This document shows, piece by piece, positions 1 through 9,982 of a DNA stretch of 64,000 nt (the first letter of the stretch is position 1; the number at the start of each line of letters is the position of its first letter). The DNA lies in assembly GCA_030431775.1 (NCBI GenBank), contig JAUIHW010000003.1, forward strand, positions 45,190-109,189, in the 5' to 3' direction. Made by a program: the position numbers and the translations under genes. The stretch comes from Gammaproteobacteria bacterium. Its GTDB lineage: Bacteria; Pseudomonadota; Gammaproteobacteria; Pseudomonadales; JAUIET01. Under the pieces are notes generated by a model. That model did not search any database and had not been told where the DNA came from. It saw only the letters and a program-made list of their open reading frames with translations.

Positions 1-2
1 GA

Positions 3-1265
3 GAGGGTGGCACCGCCTTGCAGCAGGAACTAGGCTTCGCAGACAGCACAGAGAATTTTACCAACTACCTCAAAGCCTGTTTCGGGGACAATCTGGATGA
101 AGAGCGGGTCGCCATGTATACCCAGGGCGGCCCAGAACATTTCGCCTGGTGCGAAGCCCTGGGTGTTGCCTACAAACGCGGCTACTTTCCCGGCCGTGAT
201 GTGGTTGCCATGACTGGGGATTCCCTGCAGTTCACCGGCAACGAGCGTTCCTGGCCGTTTACTGAAGTGGCAGAGCCGGTACCACGCGGACATTTGCCGG
301 CAGATGCCGACCACCGTGGCGGACAGGTGTTTATGTCTACCCTGCTGCAGCGCGTTGAAGAATTGGGCACGGATATTCGCGTGGACGCGCGCGCCCGCCA
401 GCTTGTCCAGGACAAACACGGTCGGGTGCGTGGTGTCATTGCTAAAATTGACAACAAACCATTTGCTATTCGCACCCGCCAGGCGGTGATTCTTACCGCG
501 GGCGGTTTTGTCATGAATGAGCAGATGACCCGCCAACACCTGCCGCGCTACTATCCCATCGACAATCCGCACGGCAATCCGGGCGACCGCGGCGATGGGA
601 TTTTGATGGGTGTGGCGGCCGGTGGGCATGCCATCAATATGGGTGAGGCCTTTATCTGCATTGCGCATTACCCACCGCCTGAATTGACCTTTGGCATCTT
701 CGTGAACAGTCAGGGCCAGCGCTTCATCAACGAGGATATCTACCTGGCCAGGCTTGGCCACTACGCCAGCGAACAGCAGGACAAAAAAGTGTACATGCTG
801 ATCGACAACGAACACTTCGCACGGCCAGCCTACCAGGAACACATCGAGATAACCGCGGTCGGCGAGACCATCGAAGAAATCGAAACCGACGCTGGTTTTC
901 CGCCCGGTGCCTTGCAGGCAACTGTGCAGTACTACAACGAACACGCCGCCTGTGGCGAGGACCCGCTGTTTCACAAGGCCAAAGACTGGCTGAAGCCTAT
1001 TGCCAGCCCCCCCTATGCGCTGGTCAGTTATTCGCTGGACCATCTTAAGCCCGCCATCTTTACCCTGGGCGGCCTGGATGTGAAACCCACCGGCGAAGTG
1101 TTAACGCCAGACCGCGAGGTTATACCCGGCCTGTTCGCTGCCGGGCGAACCGTGGCAGGCATTCCGCGTACGGCCAAGGGCTATGCCAGCGGCATGTCAG
1201 TCGGTGACGCTACCTTTTTTGGCCGACGGGCCGGAAGGCAGGCGGCTGCTTTGGATCGCAGCTAG
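3..1265 (+). CDS. FAD-dependent dehydrogenase (FAD_binding_2, 3-ketosteroid dehydrogenase/fumarate reductase-like), 5' partial
   Basis: The reading frame is open from base 3, so the start and the N-terminal FAD-binding glycine motif lie outside the window. The first visible residues (EGGTALQQELGF) match the segment that follows the dinucleotide-binding motif in 3-oxosteroid-1-dehydrogenase and fumarate-reductase-type flavoproteins. The C-terminus carries the matching FAD-contact segment (GLFAAGRTVAGIPR, then GYASGMSVGDATFFGR). Such enzymes remove or add hydrogen at a C=C bond next to a carbonyl in steroids or small acids. The substrate cannot be read from the sequence. The gene ends 10 bp before the convergent aminotransferase gene. 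Confidence 0.8.
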   Translation, partial: EGGTALQQELGFADSTENFTNYLKACFGDNLDEERVAMYTQGGPEHFAWCEALGVAYKRGYFPGRDVVAMTGDSLQFTGNERSWPFTEVAEPVPRGHLPADADHRGGQVFMSTLLQRVEELGTDIRVDARARQLVQDKHGRVRGVIAKIDNKPFAIRTRQAVILTAGGFVMNEQMTRQHLPRYYPIDNPHGNPGDRGDGILMGVAAGGHAINMGEAFICIAHYPPPELTFGIFVNSQGQRFINEDIYLARLGHYASEQQDKKVYMLIDNEHFARPAYQEHIEITAVGETIEEIETDAGFPPGALQATVQYYNEHAACGEDPLFHKAKDWLKPIASPPYALVSYSLDHLKPAIFTLGGLDVKPTGEVLTPDREVIPGLFAAGRTVAGIPRTAKGYASGMSVGDATFFGRRAGRQAAALDRS

Positions 1266-1275
1266 CAATCCAGTT

Positions 1276-2424
1276 CTAAAGATTCGCCAGGCGTGCTGCC
1301 GCCTCAAGCAAGGTGTCATCGTCTTTGGCAAAACAAAAGCGCAAGTAGCGCTGTTTAGGCGGTTGCTCATAGAATACCGAAATCGGTATGGCAGCCACTT
1401 TAATATCCATAGTCAACCACTGAGCCATGGCCATATCGCCGCGGTCTGAGATGGCCGCGTAATCCATTAGCTGAAAATAGCTGCCGCGACAGGGTCTGAA
1501 CCGAAACCGGGATTGCGTCATAGCCTGGCAAAACCGGTCACGCTTGGCCTGATAAAAACCTGCCAGCTTACTGGCGTAATCCGGATACTCCGCCATGAAA
1601 TCTGCCAAGGCCCACTGGATCGGGGTTACACCCACGAAGGTGACGAACTGGTGCACTTTCCTGAACTCGGCGGTGAGAGCCGGCGGAGCCACACAGTAGC
1701 CGGTTTTCCAGCCGGTAACGTGATAGGTTTTACCGAATGACGAGACCACAAAGGCGCGTTGATATAACTGGTCATGCAACAGCAGGCTGTGGTGTGTTTC
1801 CCCATCATAAATGAGGTGTTCGTAAACCTCGTCGGCCAGAAGCAAAATGTCGTATTGGCTGACCAGGGACTTGAGTTGGCTGATGTCCTCGGCACTGAGC
1901 ACGGCACCGGTGGGATTGTGCGGCGAGTTCAGCACCAGCATGCGCGTATTGGCATTGACCGCATCGTGCACACGCGACCAGTCGATTGAGAAATCCGGCG
2001 AAGCCAGCGGGATGCGCCGCGCGATGCCACCCGCCAGCCGAATGGCCGGCTCGTAGCTGTCGTAGGCCGGGTCAAAGATAATTACTTCGTCACCCCGGTT
2101 TATACTGCACATGATGGCGCAAAACAGCGCTTCGGTCGCTCCGGGCACTACCGTGATTTCCCGATCGGTATCCAACCGGCGTTGATAGCAGCGCTCCACC
2201 TTCAGCGCTATCTGCTCGCGCAGTGGGCCGATGCCGGCCATGGGTGGGTACTGGTTGTATCCGGCATCAACGTAATAGCTCATCCGTTCACGCAGATAAT
2301 CCGGGCCATCAAAATCCGGAAAACCCTGCCCCAGGTTGAGCGCCTCGTGCGCCTGGGCCAGGGCTGAAATTTGCGTGAAGATCGTGGTGCCGACTTCCGG
2401 TAGTTTGGACGCTATCCGGGTCAC
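1276..2424 (-). CDS. Methionine/kynurenine-type PLP aminotransferase (YbdL-like)
   Basis: A 382-residue class I/II fold-type I aminotransferase. It shows the N-terminal NLGQGFPDFDGP motif, NSPHNPTGAVLS, the PLP-phenol-binding LADEVYEH, and the PLP lysine in SFGKTYHVTGWKTGY. That last motif is typical of the YbdL/kynurenine aminotransferase branch, which transaminates methionine and aromatic amino acids, often with 2-oxo acids from methionine salvage. The start is GTG at 2424 and overlaps the TGA of the upstream aminotransferase gene (GTGA, 2421-2424), so the two are probably translated from one message. Substrate preference is inferred from the family only. Confidence 0.85.
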   Translation of the reverse strand: MTRIASKLPEVGTTIFTQISALAQAHEALNLGQGFPDFDGPDYLRERMSYYVDAGYNQYPPMAGIGPLREQIALKVERCYQRRLDTDREITVVPGATEALFCAIMCSINRGDEVIIFDPAYDSYEPAIRLAGGIARRIPLASPDFSIDWSRVHDAVNANTRMLVLNSPHNPTGAVLSAEDISQLKSLVSQYDILLLADEVYEHLIYDGETHHSLLLHDQLYQRAFVVSSFGKTYHVTGWKTGYCVAPPALTAEFRKVHQFVTFVGVTPIQWALADFMAEYPDYASKLAGFYQAKRDRFCQAMTQSRFRFRPCRGSYFQLMDYAAISDRGDMAMAQWLTMDIKVAAIPISVFYEQPPKQRYLRFCFAKDDDTLLEAAARLANL

Positions 2425-3608
2425 AGCACGGCAAGCAGGCTATCGGTAAAGTAGTCGATATTATCCGGGGTCAGGCCAGCTACGTTCATGCGCGTGGAAC
2501 CCACCATATAGATAGCATATTCGTCCCTGAGTCGCTGGATTTGCTCGGAGGTGATGCCTAGAAACGAAAACAAGCCAAACTGTTTTCGGATAAAACCGAA
2601 GTCATACTGACCGCCGGCTTCCAGACGCTGCACTAATTTATCGCGCATGCCGTTCACCCGGTCGCGCATGGCTTGCAGCTCCTGCTCCCAACTCTGGCGC
2701 AGATCCACGCTGTTAAGAATTAGTCCGGCAATGGCCGCGCCGTGCGATGGCGGCATGGAGTAGATCTGCCGTGCTGCGTTCATGGCCTGCATTTTGGCGG
2801 TTTCTGCCTGGGCGCTGTCAGCGGCCACAAATAGTATGGCGCCGGCGCGCTCCCGGTACAGGCCAAAGTTCTTTGAGCAGGAGCTGGCAACCAGCATTTC
2901 AGGCACCTGGCTCGCCATTTGCCGCCAGCCGGCCGCATCTTCGTCCAGACCCTGAGCCAGGCCCTGGTAGGCCACATCAATATAGGGCACCAGGGCTTTT
3001 TCAAGCACCAGGTCGGTCAATGCCTGCCACTGCGCTGCATCCAGGTCGGCACCACAGGGGTTGTGACAGCAACCGTGCAGCAATAGCACGTCGCCAGGGG
3101 TCGCCTCCTGCAGGGCGGACAGCATGGCCGCAAAATCTATATCGCGCCGAGCCATGTCGTAGTAGGGGTAGGTCCTGATGGTCAAATCTGCCCCTTGCAG
3201 CAAAGGGTAGTGGTTAGGCCAGCTGGGATCACTCAACCAAACGGTATTGCCAGCCTTGCTACGATTGATGACTTCAGCGCCTATGCGCAGGGCACCACAG
3301 CCACCGGGTGCCTGCACGCTGACAGCACGCCCGGCATTGAGCACCGTATGCCCCCGGCCGAACACCAACTCAAGTACACCCTGATTGAATTCCGCCACAC
3401 CGGCTTGTGGCAGATAGCTTTTGCTTTGCTCGCTGGCCAGCAAACGCTCCTCAGCCTCGTGAACGGCCGCCATAATCGGCGTCATGCCGGTTTCGTCTTT
3501 GTACACACCTACCCCGAGGTCGATCTTGTTCGGGTTTTTGTCTTCGTGGTAAGCCGCACTCAGGCCCAGTATCGGGTCGGGTGGCAGGTTTTCCAGGTGT
3601 TCCAGCAT
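2421..3608 (-). CDS. Aromatic/aspartate-type aminotransferase (TyrB/AspC family)
   Basis: A 395-residue class I aminotransferase. The frame extends to a GTG at 3644, but ATG 3608 is preferred: AAGAAGGA lies 12 nt upstream of it, and the protein then begins with the family's usual N-terminus (LPPDPILGL). The PLP lysine is in SSCSKNFGLYRER, and the TyrB/AspC hallmarks DLGVGVYKDE and HGCCHNPCGAD are present. It transfers amino groups between aspartate or aromatic amino acids and 2-oxoglutarate in the cytoplasm. It is coupled to the YbdL-like aminotransferase by a 4-bp overlap. Whether aspartate or tyrosine/phenylalanine is preferred is not decidable here. Confidence 0.85.
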   Translation of the reverse strand: MLEHLENLPPDPILGLSAAYHEDKNPNKIDLGVGVYKDETGMTPIMAAVHEAEERLLASEQSKSYLPQAGVAEFNQGVLELVFGRGHTVLNAGRAVSVQAPGGCGALRIGAEVINRSKAGNTVWLSDPSWPNHYPLLQGADLTIRTYPYYDMARRDIDFAAMLSALQEATPGDVLLLHGCCHNPCGADLDAAQWQALTDLVLEKALVPYIDVAYQGLAQGLDEDAAGWRQMASQVPEMLVASSCSKNFGLYRERAGAILFVAADSAQAETAKMQAMNAARQIYSMPPSHGAAIAGLILNSVDLRQSWEQELQAMRDRVNGMRDKLVQRLEAGGQYDFGFIRKQFGLFSFLGITSEQIQRLRDEYAIYMVGSTRMNVAGLTPDNIDYFTDSLLAVL

Positions 3609-3646
3609 CGTGGTTGATCGTCCTTCTTGCTTAAGATATTGCACAC

Positions 3647-3674
3647 AAAAAAAGGGGCCGCGTGGCCCCTTTTT
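3647..3674 (-). terminator. Rho-independent terminator of the TonB receptor gene
   Basis: A GC-rich stem (AAAAGGGGCC / GGCCCCTTTT) with a 4-nt loop is followed by a T run in the minus direction. It begins 22 bp after the TonB-dependent receptor stop codon. It lies directly before the aminotransferase start, so it separates the two transcription units. The flanking A and T runs make it symmetric. Confidence 0.85.
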
Positions 3675-3695
3675 ACCGCAACTCCGGATAATTAT

Positions 3696-6122
3696 CTAGA
3701 AGTTGTAACGCGCCTGCAAGGCTACGTTGAACGGTGACTCGTAGAAGCCATAGTAGGCGGTTGCCACTCCGGTTGCGCCGATGGCGTTATTAAATGCGCC
3801 GGACAAGGTAGTGGACACTGGCGCCTGGTTACCAAAGGTCAGGATTTCCTCATCGGTAATGTTTTCCAGAACCACGGCCACATTCCAATCACCATCGACG
3901 GAATCCAGACCGATGCGGCCGTTCAGCTTGGTGTAGCTGTCTTGCAGCAGGTTCGGGTCCAGGGTTGGCGAGACGAAGTAGTCGTCGCTGTAAGCCAGGT
4001 CCAAACCAATACTCAACTCCATGGTATTTCCAATGGGCATGGTATACGTGCCACCAATATTGGCCGTGATTTCAGGTGTAAACTCCTTAGTTTGCCCGTC
4101 ACGGTTACACAAGCCGGCAAACTCGCCAGTGGCAATTGGTGTTTCACCAAAGAAGCACTGTGAGTTGGGGAAGCTGTCGAACTCGAAATCCAACCAGCCG
4201 AGTGCATAGGTCAGCATAAGGCCTTCAGACACCTGCCATCGGCCATCCAGCTCGACGCCCTGGCTGGTCGCTTCACCGGCATTGGTCACATTAAAGCCCA
4301 GCACACCATCAAACTGGCTGGTTTGCAGGTTATCGTACTCCATGCGGTAAGCGGCAATATTCAATTCGGCCGCGCCGCCGGCGAGAATCAGCTTGCTACC
4401 CAGCTCGATTGACAGCACTTCTTCTTCGTCGAACTGGAACGCGTCACCGCTTGGCAGATCTCTGTCAAAGTTGTTTGCGCGGGCATCGAAGCCGCCCCCT
4501 TTAAAACCTTCGGTAACCGACAGATACAACATGGCAGTATCCGTCGCATCCCATTGAAAATTAATCGCTGGCGTAAACTTGGATTCACTGCGCTCCCCGG
4601 CCAGATTGTGACCCGACAGGACACCCTGTGAATTGGGCAACTGCACTTGCTCGTTAAAGATCCGGAAGCCTGCAAGGTACACAAACGGTGCTGCCGGGCT
4701 GGCGGTTAAGGGCTGCCCAAGAATGTTCCTTACCGGACTGGCTTCAATAACGTCTACGATACTGATGGAGCGGCTGCCTTCCTTGTCTTCATCGGTAAAT
4801 CGGCCACCGAAAGTAACCCGGAAAGTATCAGAAACATTCCAGGTGAACTGCGCAAAGGCCGACCACATGTCACTTTCCTGAGCAAACGCGCGCCTGGCCG
4901 CCGTACCGGGCAATGCCGCGCTTAAAGCGCCCAGCAAACTGCCATCCGGAACAATGGTCATATCATCCAGGGTCTGGTCATAAGTCTGGTAGAAAGCTCC
5001 AAAGATATAATCCAGAGTTTCGCCGCCCGGTGATGCGATGCGAATTTCCTGGCTGAACTGCTCGTACTCTTCCAGGCCTGCGGTTTCGATCAGAATCGCT
5101 GGGTTAAAGTCGCAGTCACATTGCTGGTAGTAGTCATACTCGACCCAGCCGGTGATTGCTGTCAAAGTGTGGTCACCGAGCGCGTAATCGAGGGTGAAGG
5201 TGAGATTGTCAAAATTGGTTTCTTCAATATCACCGTTGGCCTGACGTTTAAAGTCTTGCTCGGTGTCCAGCTGAATAGCACCGCCGGTCAAACCTGCCAA
5301 AGCAGCGCCAAAGCTGGGCGAACCGCCAAGCTCAACCGGATTCACGATTTCCAGAAAACGCCCGGTGGTATCAAAACTCGCGTATTCGTATTTCAGATTT
5401 AGCGATAACTCGTCGGTGGCATCCCACTGAAAGTTTGCGCGGCCAATTTGATGCTCAAGCACGGACTCGCGACGGTCCAGAAAGGTGTTGTCATAATAGC
5501 CGTCAATTTCTCGCTTCAAACCGGACAGACGAACCGCGAAGTTCTCGCCCAACGGCATGTTGATCGCGCCTTTGATGTCATAGCCTTCTTCATCGAAGTT
5601 GTAATCACCGGCTATGAATCCGTTCATTTCTTCGGTACTGGCTTTGGTGGTGATCAGGCTGATTGCCCCGCCAATCGCGTTTTTACCAAACAGAATCGGT
5701 TGCGGACCACGAAGTACCTCGACCCGGTCAACGTCCAGGTAGGGAATCCGCGCCATCTGCATGCGCCCATAGTGAATATCGTCCTGATACATGGCCACCG
5801 ATTGTTCGAAGGCCGGGTTAACGCCCGAACTCACACCACGAATGGTGATTGTCGTGCTGATAGCGGTCTGGTTCATGCTCAGGTTGGGCACAAAATCGGC
5901 CAGGTCGTTCAGGTTGGTGATACCAGCCTGCTTGATTTTCTCTCCACCCATCACATTGACGGATATTGGCACGTCGGCCAGCGTTTCAACGCGCTTCTGA
6001 GAGGTGACGACCACCTCTTCCAGCATCAATGATTGAGCCTGGACGCCCGCCGTTAAGCCTGCGCTGACAGCGGCGGCTATGATGGTGGGACAAAATACTC
6101 TATGTCGGGCTTGGCTGCGCAT
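3696..6122 (-). CDS. TonB-dependent outer membrane receptor
   Basis: An 808-residue receptor with an N-terminal signal peptide ending in GVQAQ, followed by the TonB-box-like region (LEEVVVTSQKR), a plug domain with the conserved VEVLRGPQPILFGKNAIGG segment (about residues 130-155), and a beta barrel ending in the C-terminal aromatic residue (ARYNF). The start has a GAGG ribosome site 5 nt upstream. Such proteins import siderophores, vitamin B12, glycans or other large substrates through TonB-ExbBD energy. The N-terminal wording (VPISVNV, TTITIRGVSSGVNP) resembles the large uncharacterised receptor group of marine and sphingomonad bacteria. No TonB or substrate-processing gene is adjacent, so the ligand is unknown. 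Confidence 0.92.
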   Translation of the reverse strand: MRSQARHRVFCPTIIAAAVSAGLTAGVQAQSLMLEEVVVTSQKRVETLADVPISVNVMGGEKIKQAGITNLNDLADFVPNLSMNQTAISTTITIRGVSSGVNPAFEQSVAMYQDDIHYGRMQMARIPYLDVDRVEVLRGPQPILFGKNAIGGAISLITTKASTEEMNGFIAGDYNFDEEGYDIKGAINMPLGENFAVRLSGLKREIDGYYDNTFLDRRESVLEHQIGRANFQWDATDELSLNLKYEYASFDTTGRFLEIVNPVELGGSPSFGAALAGLTGGAIQLDTEQDFKRQANGDIEETNFDNLTFTLDYALGDHTLTAITGWVEYDYYQQCDCDFNPAILIETAGLEEYEQFSQEIRIASPGGETLDYIFGAFYQTYDQTLDDMTIVPDGSLLGALSAALPGTAARRAFAQESDMWSAFAQFTWNVSDTFRVTFGGRFTDEDKEGSRSISIVDVIEASPVRNILGQPLTASPAAPFVYLAGFRIFNEQVQLPNSQGVLSGHNLAGERSESKFTPAINFQWDATDTAMLYLSVTEGFKGGGFDARANNFDRDLPSGDAFQFDEEEVLSIELGSKLILAGGAAELNIAAYRMEYDNLQTSQFDGVLGFNVTNAGEATSQGVELDGRWQVSEGLMLTYALGWLDFEFDSFPNSQCFFGETPIATGEFAGLCNRDGQTKEFTPEITANIGGTYTMPIGNTMELSIGLDLAYSDDYFVSPTLDPNLLQDSYTKLNGRIGLDSVDGDWNVAVVLENITDEEILTFGNQAPVSTTLSGAFNNAIGATGVATAYYGFYESPFNVALQARYNF

Positions 6123-6393
6123 AGTTACCTCGGTTTTTCAATTATTTAAAAGGCACGGTACAGGTGCATGCCTGCACAATGCTGGGCAGAATATCATACA
6201 GACTTAGGCTAACTATTAAGAAAACATGTTATCTGCATGATTTTTTACATATTTAAGAAGTTAAATTTCCTCTGACCATGCAATATGAGAGATGCTTTTC
6301 GCAAAAACGCACCACCTTTGTGCAAGCGGCGCGATGCTACAATCGGTGGGAGCACATTGGAAGGTGATAAGCGGCCAAGCTGCCAGGCGGCAA

Positions 6394-7611
6394 TCAGTCG
6401 CCCTTACGTCCCTTACTGGCTGCAATTTGCATGCGCAGCGCGTTCAGCTTGATAAAGCCGGCCGCGTCTGCCTGGTCGTACGCGCCCGCATCATCATCGA
6501 AGGTGGCTATTGCCTCATCGAAGAGACTGTCGGGCGAGCGCCGCCCCGCCACATCCACATTTCCTTTATAGAGCTTGAGACGCACACTGCCGTTTACGCA
6601 GGCCTGCGATTCATCAATCATGGTCTGTAGCATTTTTCGCTCAGGCGACCACCAGTAGCCGTTATAGACCAGTGACGCGTAGCGAGGCATCAATTCATCT
6701 TTCAGATGGGCAACCTCACGATCCAGCGTCAGCGACTCTATCGCGCGGTGCGCTTTCAGCATGATAGTGCCCCCCGGCGTTTCATAGCAGCCTCGGGATT
6801 TCATCCCCACGTAACGATTTTCAACAATGTCCAGGCGACCAATGCCATTTTCCCCGCCAATCCTGTTCAGTTCGCTGAGCACTTCGGCCGGCGTCCGCGT
6901 TTCACCATCAATAGCAACAATGTCACCATTTTGAAACTCAAGTTCGATATACCGAGCCTGGTCAGGTGCGTTTTCCGGCGACACTGACCAACGCCACATG
7001 GATTCCTCTGCTTCATTCCAGGGGTCTTCCAGCAAGCCCCCTTCATAGGAAATATGCAGCAAATTGGCATCCATCGAATACGGCGACTTCTTGCCGCGTT
7101 TCATTTCCACCGGAATATTGCGTTGCTCGCAATACGCCATCAGTTTGTCACGCGATAGCAGGTCCCATTCCCGCCATGGGGCAATTACCTTAATGCCGGG
7201 CGACAATGCATAAGCCCCAAGTTCAAAGCGAACCTGATCATTGCCCTTGCCGGTGGCACCGTGAGAAATGGCATCAGCGCCCGTGTCAGCAGCAATTTCC
7301 ACCAGACGCTTGGCAATCAAAGGGCGCGCGATGGATGTGCCCAGCAAATATTCGCCCTCGTAAATGGCATTAGCGCGAAACATTGGGTAAACATAATCAC
7401 GGACAAATTCTTCGCGCAGGTCTTCAATAAAGATCTCTTTCACTCCCAAGGCTTCGGCCTTGGCACGAGCCGGCTCAACCTCCTCACCCTGGCCGATATC
7501 AGCGGTAAAAGTGACCACCTCGCAGTCGTAGGTTTCCTGCAACCAGCGCACAATGACTGAAGTGTCCAGACCGCCGGAATACGCCAGTACGACTTTGTTG
7601 ATCTCTGCCAT
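6394..7611 (-). CDS. argG: Argininosuccinate synthase
   Basis: 405 residues, the usual family length. The ATP pyrophosphatase loop AYSGGLDTS is at residues 10-18, and [15 protein letters not shown] and the C-terminal synthetase region are intact. The frame reaches back to 7662, but ATG 7611 has AGGGGA just upstream and gives the standard N-terminus ([14 protein letters not shown]). The enzyme joins citrulline and aspartate, using ATP, in arginine synthesis. argD and argF lie 3.5-5 kb away. In Pseudomonas argG is likewise next to motY and pyrC, which supports both assignments. No terminator or ArgR site is evident in the flanks. Confidence 0.97.
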   Translation of the reverse strand: MAEINKVVLAYSGGLDTSVIVRWLQETYDCEVVTFTADIGQGEEVEPARAKAEALGVKEIFIEDLREEFVRDYVYPMFRANAIYEGEYLLGTSIARPLIAKRLVEIAADTGADAISHGATGKGNDQVRFELGAYALSPGIKVIAPWREWDLLSRDKLMAYCEQRNIPVEMKRGKKSPYSMDANLLHISYEGGLLEDPWNEAEESMWRWSVSPENAPDQARYIELEFQNGDIVAIDGETRTPAEVLSELNRIGGENGIGRLDIVENRYVGMKSRGCYETPGGTIMLKAHRAIESLTLDREVAHLKDELMPRYASLVYNGYWWSPERKMLQTMIDESQACVNGSVRLKLYKGNVDVAGRRSPDSLFDEAIATFDDDAGAYDQADAAGFIKLNALRMQIAASKGRKGD

Positions 7612-7731
7612 GGTTTTCCCCTGTTGTTGACAGGGCGATTTTAGCATGAGCCGGCGGGGCAACTGGGTCAGAACTTCTGTAAACGGCTGGTGACAAGCGT
7701 ACAGCAGAGTTGAAGGCTGTTACGTCGCTCC

Positions 7732-7751
7732 ATGGGCCATCCATGGCCCAT
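7732..7751. repeat. Perfect 9-bp inverted repeat between motY and argG
   Basis: ATGGGCCAT and its exact reverse complement ATGGCCCAT are separated by two bases. The element lies 12 bp after the motY stop codon and about 120 bp upstream of the argG start. No T run follows on either strand, so it is not a classical terminator. It may be an mRNA-end hairpin for motY or a dimeric protein site for argG. Confidence 0.5.
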
Positions 7752-7763
7752 CCCGGAGGTGGA

Positions 7764-8720
7764 TCACCTGCCGGCTATCTGCCGGCGCTCCAAGCGAATT
7801 GTCACCCGTCGGTTTTGGGCTCGGTTGGATTCATCAACATTGGGCACTACCGGATAACGCTCGCCGTGATAGCGGGTAACGATGCGATCTTTGCTAATAC
7901 CTGAATCGGATAGAAAGCGGCTCACGGCTTGTGCACGGCGTTTGGATAATTCAATGTTGTAATAGCGGTCGTGCTGGTCGTCGGTATGTCCGTCCACGTA
8001 GAAACGGCGCACACTGTTGTCCGCTTTTGCATAATTAATGATATCGTTCAGCCGTGCTTTTGCGCTTGGAGTAAGGCTGTGCTGGTCGGTGTCGAAATGG
8101 ATGCGGCTGCGGGAAATCTGGCTGTAATTGTGCCTGAGCAATCCGCCCTGGCACTTCTGGAACCGGTCGAAGGCCTGACGAAAGTGACGCGGCGACAACC
8201 CCACTATGACATTCTGCAGGGAATCAAACTCAGCCTGCCCCTGAATCACCGGGGCCAGTCCGCGCTGCAACTCCGCTAACATGAGGTTGGCCTGTTGATC
8301 ACCCACCACCACAGCGTGGTCAGACTTTGCTACAAATGCTGTGCCGAGCTCTCTACCCTGCAACTGCGGCGCCCAGACCGGTGCCACCGAGCTTAAACGC
8401 GCCGGACCGGAATGCAGAGGGTTGCGGTCCGCGTGCAACACAAACTGAGTGCCCAGGCCCGCCGACTGTACAAACTCGGCACGGCCAAAGAACGATAAAT
8501 CCTGCGATAAGCGGCAGGCAAAACGATCCCCGCTGGCCTGCCAGTTCGCCCGCTCCATCGCCGTTGCATACGCGAGGCCATCGGGCAGGCCACTGCCTTG
8601 CGGCAGACCACTCAGCTGTGGTGCGGCAGATGCCAGTGACACCACGCACAGCATGAGCCCTATTCCGATTGTTCTGATTCGCGCGTAAGGCAACGGTATC
8701 CTTCCCTGACACTTTGACAT
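7764..8720 (-). CDS. motY: MotY-like flagellar stator accessory protein (OmpA family)
   Basis: A signal peptide (IRTIGIGLMLCVVSLASAA) precedes a MotY-type N-terminal beta domain (ACRLSQDLSFFGRAEF, LSSVAPVWAP) and a C-terminal OmpA peptidoglycan-binding domain (FDTDQHSLTPSAKARL, VDGHTDDQ, LSKRRAQAVSRFL, NRRVTIRL). MotY forms part of the T ring around the basal body of Na+- or H+-driven motors and anchors stators to peptidoglycan. Position between argG and pyrC is the same as in Pseudomonas aeruginosa. The start is uncertain: 8720 gives a normal signal peptide (318 aa), but ATG 8801 has an AAGGAG 12 nt upstream and would add 27 residues. No other flagellar gene is in the window. Confidence 0.8.
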   Translation of the reverse strand: MSKCQGRIPLPYARIRTIGIGLMLCVVSLASAAPQLSGLPQGSGLPDGLAYATAMERANWQASGDRFACRLSQDLSFFGRAEFVQSAGLGTQFVLHADRNPLHSGPARLSSVAPVWAPQLQGRELGTAFVAKSDHAVVVGDQQANLMLAELQRGLAPVIQGQAEFDSLQNVIVGLSPRHFRQAFDRFQKCQGGLLRHNYSQISRSRIHFDTDQHSLTPSAKARLNDIINYAKADNSVRRFYVDGHTDDQHDRYYNIELSKRRAQAVSRFLSDSGISKDRIVTRYHGERYPVVPNVDESNRAQNRRVTIRLERRQIAGR

Positions 8721-8926
8721 TCTGACAGCAACACCCACCATCCGGCGCTGGCTTGAATGCCTTTCTCTTGCAATTGGAGAACGGTGCCTACGGCACATCA
8801 TTAACTTAGGCAACTCCTTAGCGATTTAACGGCAAAAATTGACGTCTCTTTAGTCATTTGGTCGATTTTCTATCACTTTTCGGTGTGATCCTGTAGCATC
8901 GAAAATGAACTCTACTGGATCTGGAC

Positions 8927-9982
8927 GTGACTCATACGCTGCGCATTACCCGACCCGACGACTGGCATGTTCATCTTCGCGACGGCAGTGCACTACTGCA
9001 AACCGTGGCAGACATCAGCCGCTATTTCGGCCGCGCCATTATTATGCCGAACCTGGTTCCGCCGGTGCGAACCGTGGCCGATGCGCAGGCATACCGCAGT
9101 CGCATTCAATTGGTACTAGAGCAGTTGCAGCCGACACCGGCGTTCACGCCGCTGATGGTGTTATACCTTACTGACAATACTCGCCCGGAAGATATTCTGG
9201 ACGCTGCCAGGCCTGGCAGCGGAGTGTTTGCGGTAAAGCTGTACCCAGCGGGCGCGACAACCAATTCAGACTCCGGCGTCTCCGATCTCAGGCGGCTGGA
9301 CGCGGTACTGGATGCCTTGCAATCCAGTGGTTTTCCGCTGCTGGTGCATGGCGAGGTTACGGCTGGTGATGTGGATATATTTGAGCGCGAAAAACGCTTC
9401 ATTGACGACATTCTGCAACCCCTGCTCGCGGCTTACCCAGACATACGCCTGGTACTTGAGCACATCAGCACCGCAGACGCAGTCCAATTTGTCCGCTCGG
9501 CGCCCGCCAATGTGGCAGCAACCATTACCGTGCACCATCTTATGTATAACCGAAACCAGCTACTCGCTGGCGGCATTCGGCCGCATTATTACTGCCTGCC
9601 CATTTTGAAGCATGCTCGCCACCAGCAGGCACTGCTGGATGCAGCGATCAGCGGCAATCCCAAGTTTTTTCTCGGTACCGACTCAGCACCTCACCCGGTC
9701 AATGCCAAAGAGGCCAGCTGTGGCTGCGCCGGCTGTTATACCGCCCACGCCGCGCTGGAGATGTACGCCGAAGTTTTTGAGCAGTGCGGTGCTCTGGATA
9801 AGCTGGAAGCGTTTTCCAGCTTTTTTGGCCCGGATTTCTACCGGTTGCCGCGCAACTCAGACCAAATAGAGCTGGTTAAGGAAACCTGGCAGGTCCCCAA
9901 CTTACTGGAAATCGGTACCGAACGCCTGCGCCCGCTGCGCGCCGGTGAACACCTAAGCTGGCGGGTGCTCGATGGACGATGA
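8927..9982 (+). CDS. pyrC: Dihydroorotase (class II)
   Basis: 351 residues. The metal-binding HxH is in DWHVHLRDG at the N-terminus, the carboxylated lysine lies in [15 protein letters not shown], and the later histidines and aspartate occur in VHGEVT, LEHIST and LGTDSAPH. This matches the E. coli PyrC type that closes carbamoyl aspartate to dihydroorotate in pyrimidine synthesis. The start codon is GTG. The 3' end overlaps rnt by 11 bp, suggesting coupled translation. The 5' flank holds an inverted repeat, ATCAC-8 nt-GTGAT, at about 8871-8888 that could be regulatory. Confidence 0.96.
   Translation: MTHTLRITRPDDWHVHLRDGSALLQTVADISRYFGRAIIMPNLVPPVRTVADAQAYRSRIQLVLEQLQPTPAFTPLMVLYLTDNTRPEDILDAARPGSGVFAVKLYPAGATTNSDSGVSDLRRLDAVLDALQSSGFPLLVHGEVTAGDVDIFEREKRFIDDILQPLLAAYPDIRLVLEHISTADAVQFVRSAPANVAATITVHHLMYNRNQLLAGGIRPHYYCLPILKHARHQQALLDAAISGNPKFFLGTDSAPHPVNAKEASCGCAGCYTAHAALEMYAEVFEQCGALDKLEAFSSFFGPDFYRLPRNSDQIELVKETWQVPNLLEIGTERLRPLRAGEHLSWRVLDGR

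Noticed and set aside
30..1043. A 337-codon frame on the minus strand.
   Set aside because: It lies antisense to the flavoprotein gene, whose sequence has clear FAD-family motifs; the minus frame has no recognisable domain.
5448..6032. A 194-codon plus-strand frame.
   Set aside because: Antisense to the plug domain of the TonB receptor.
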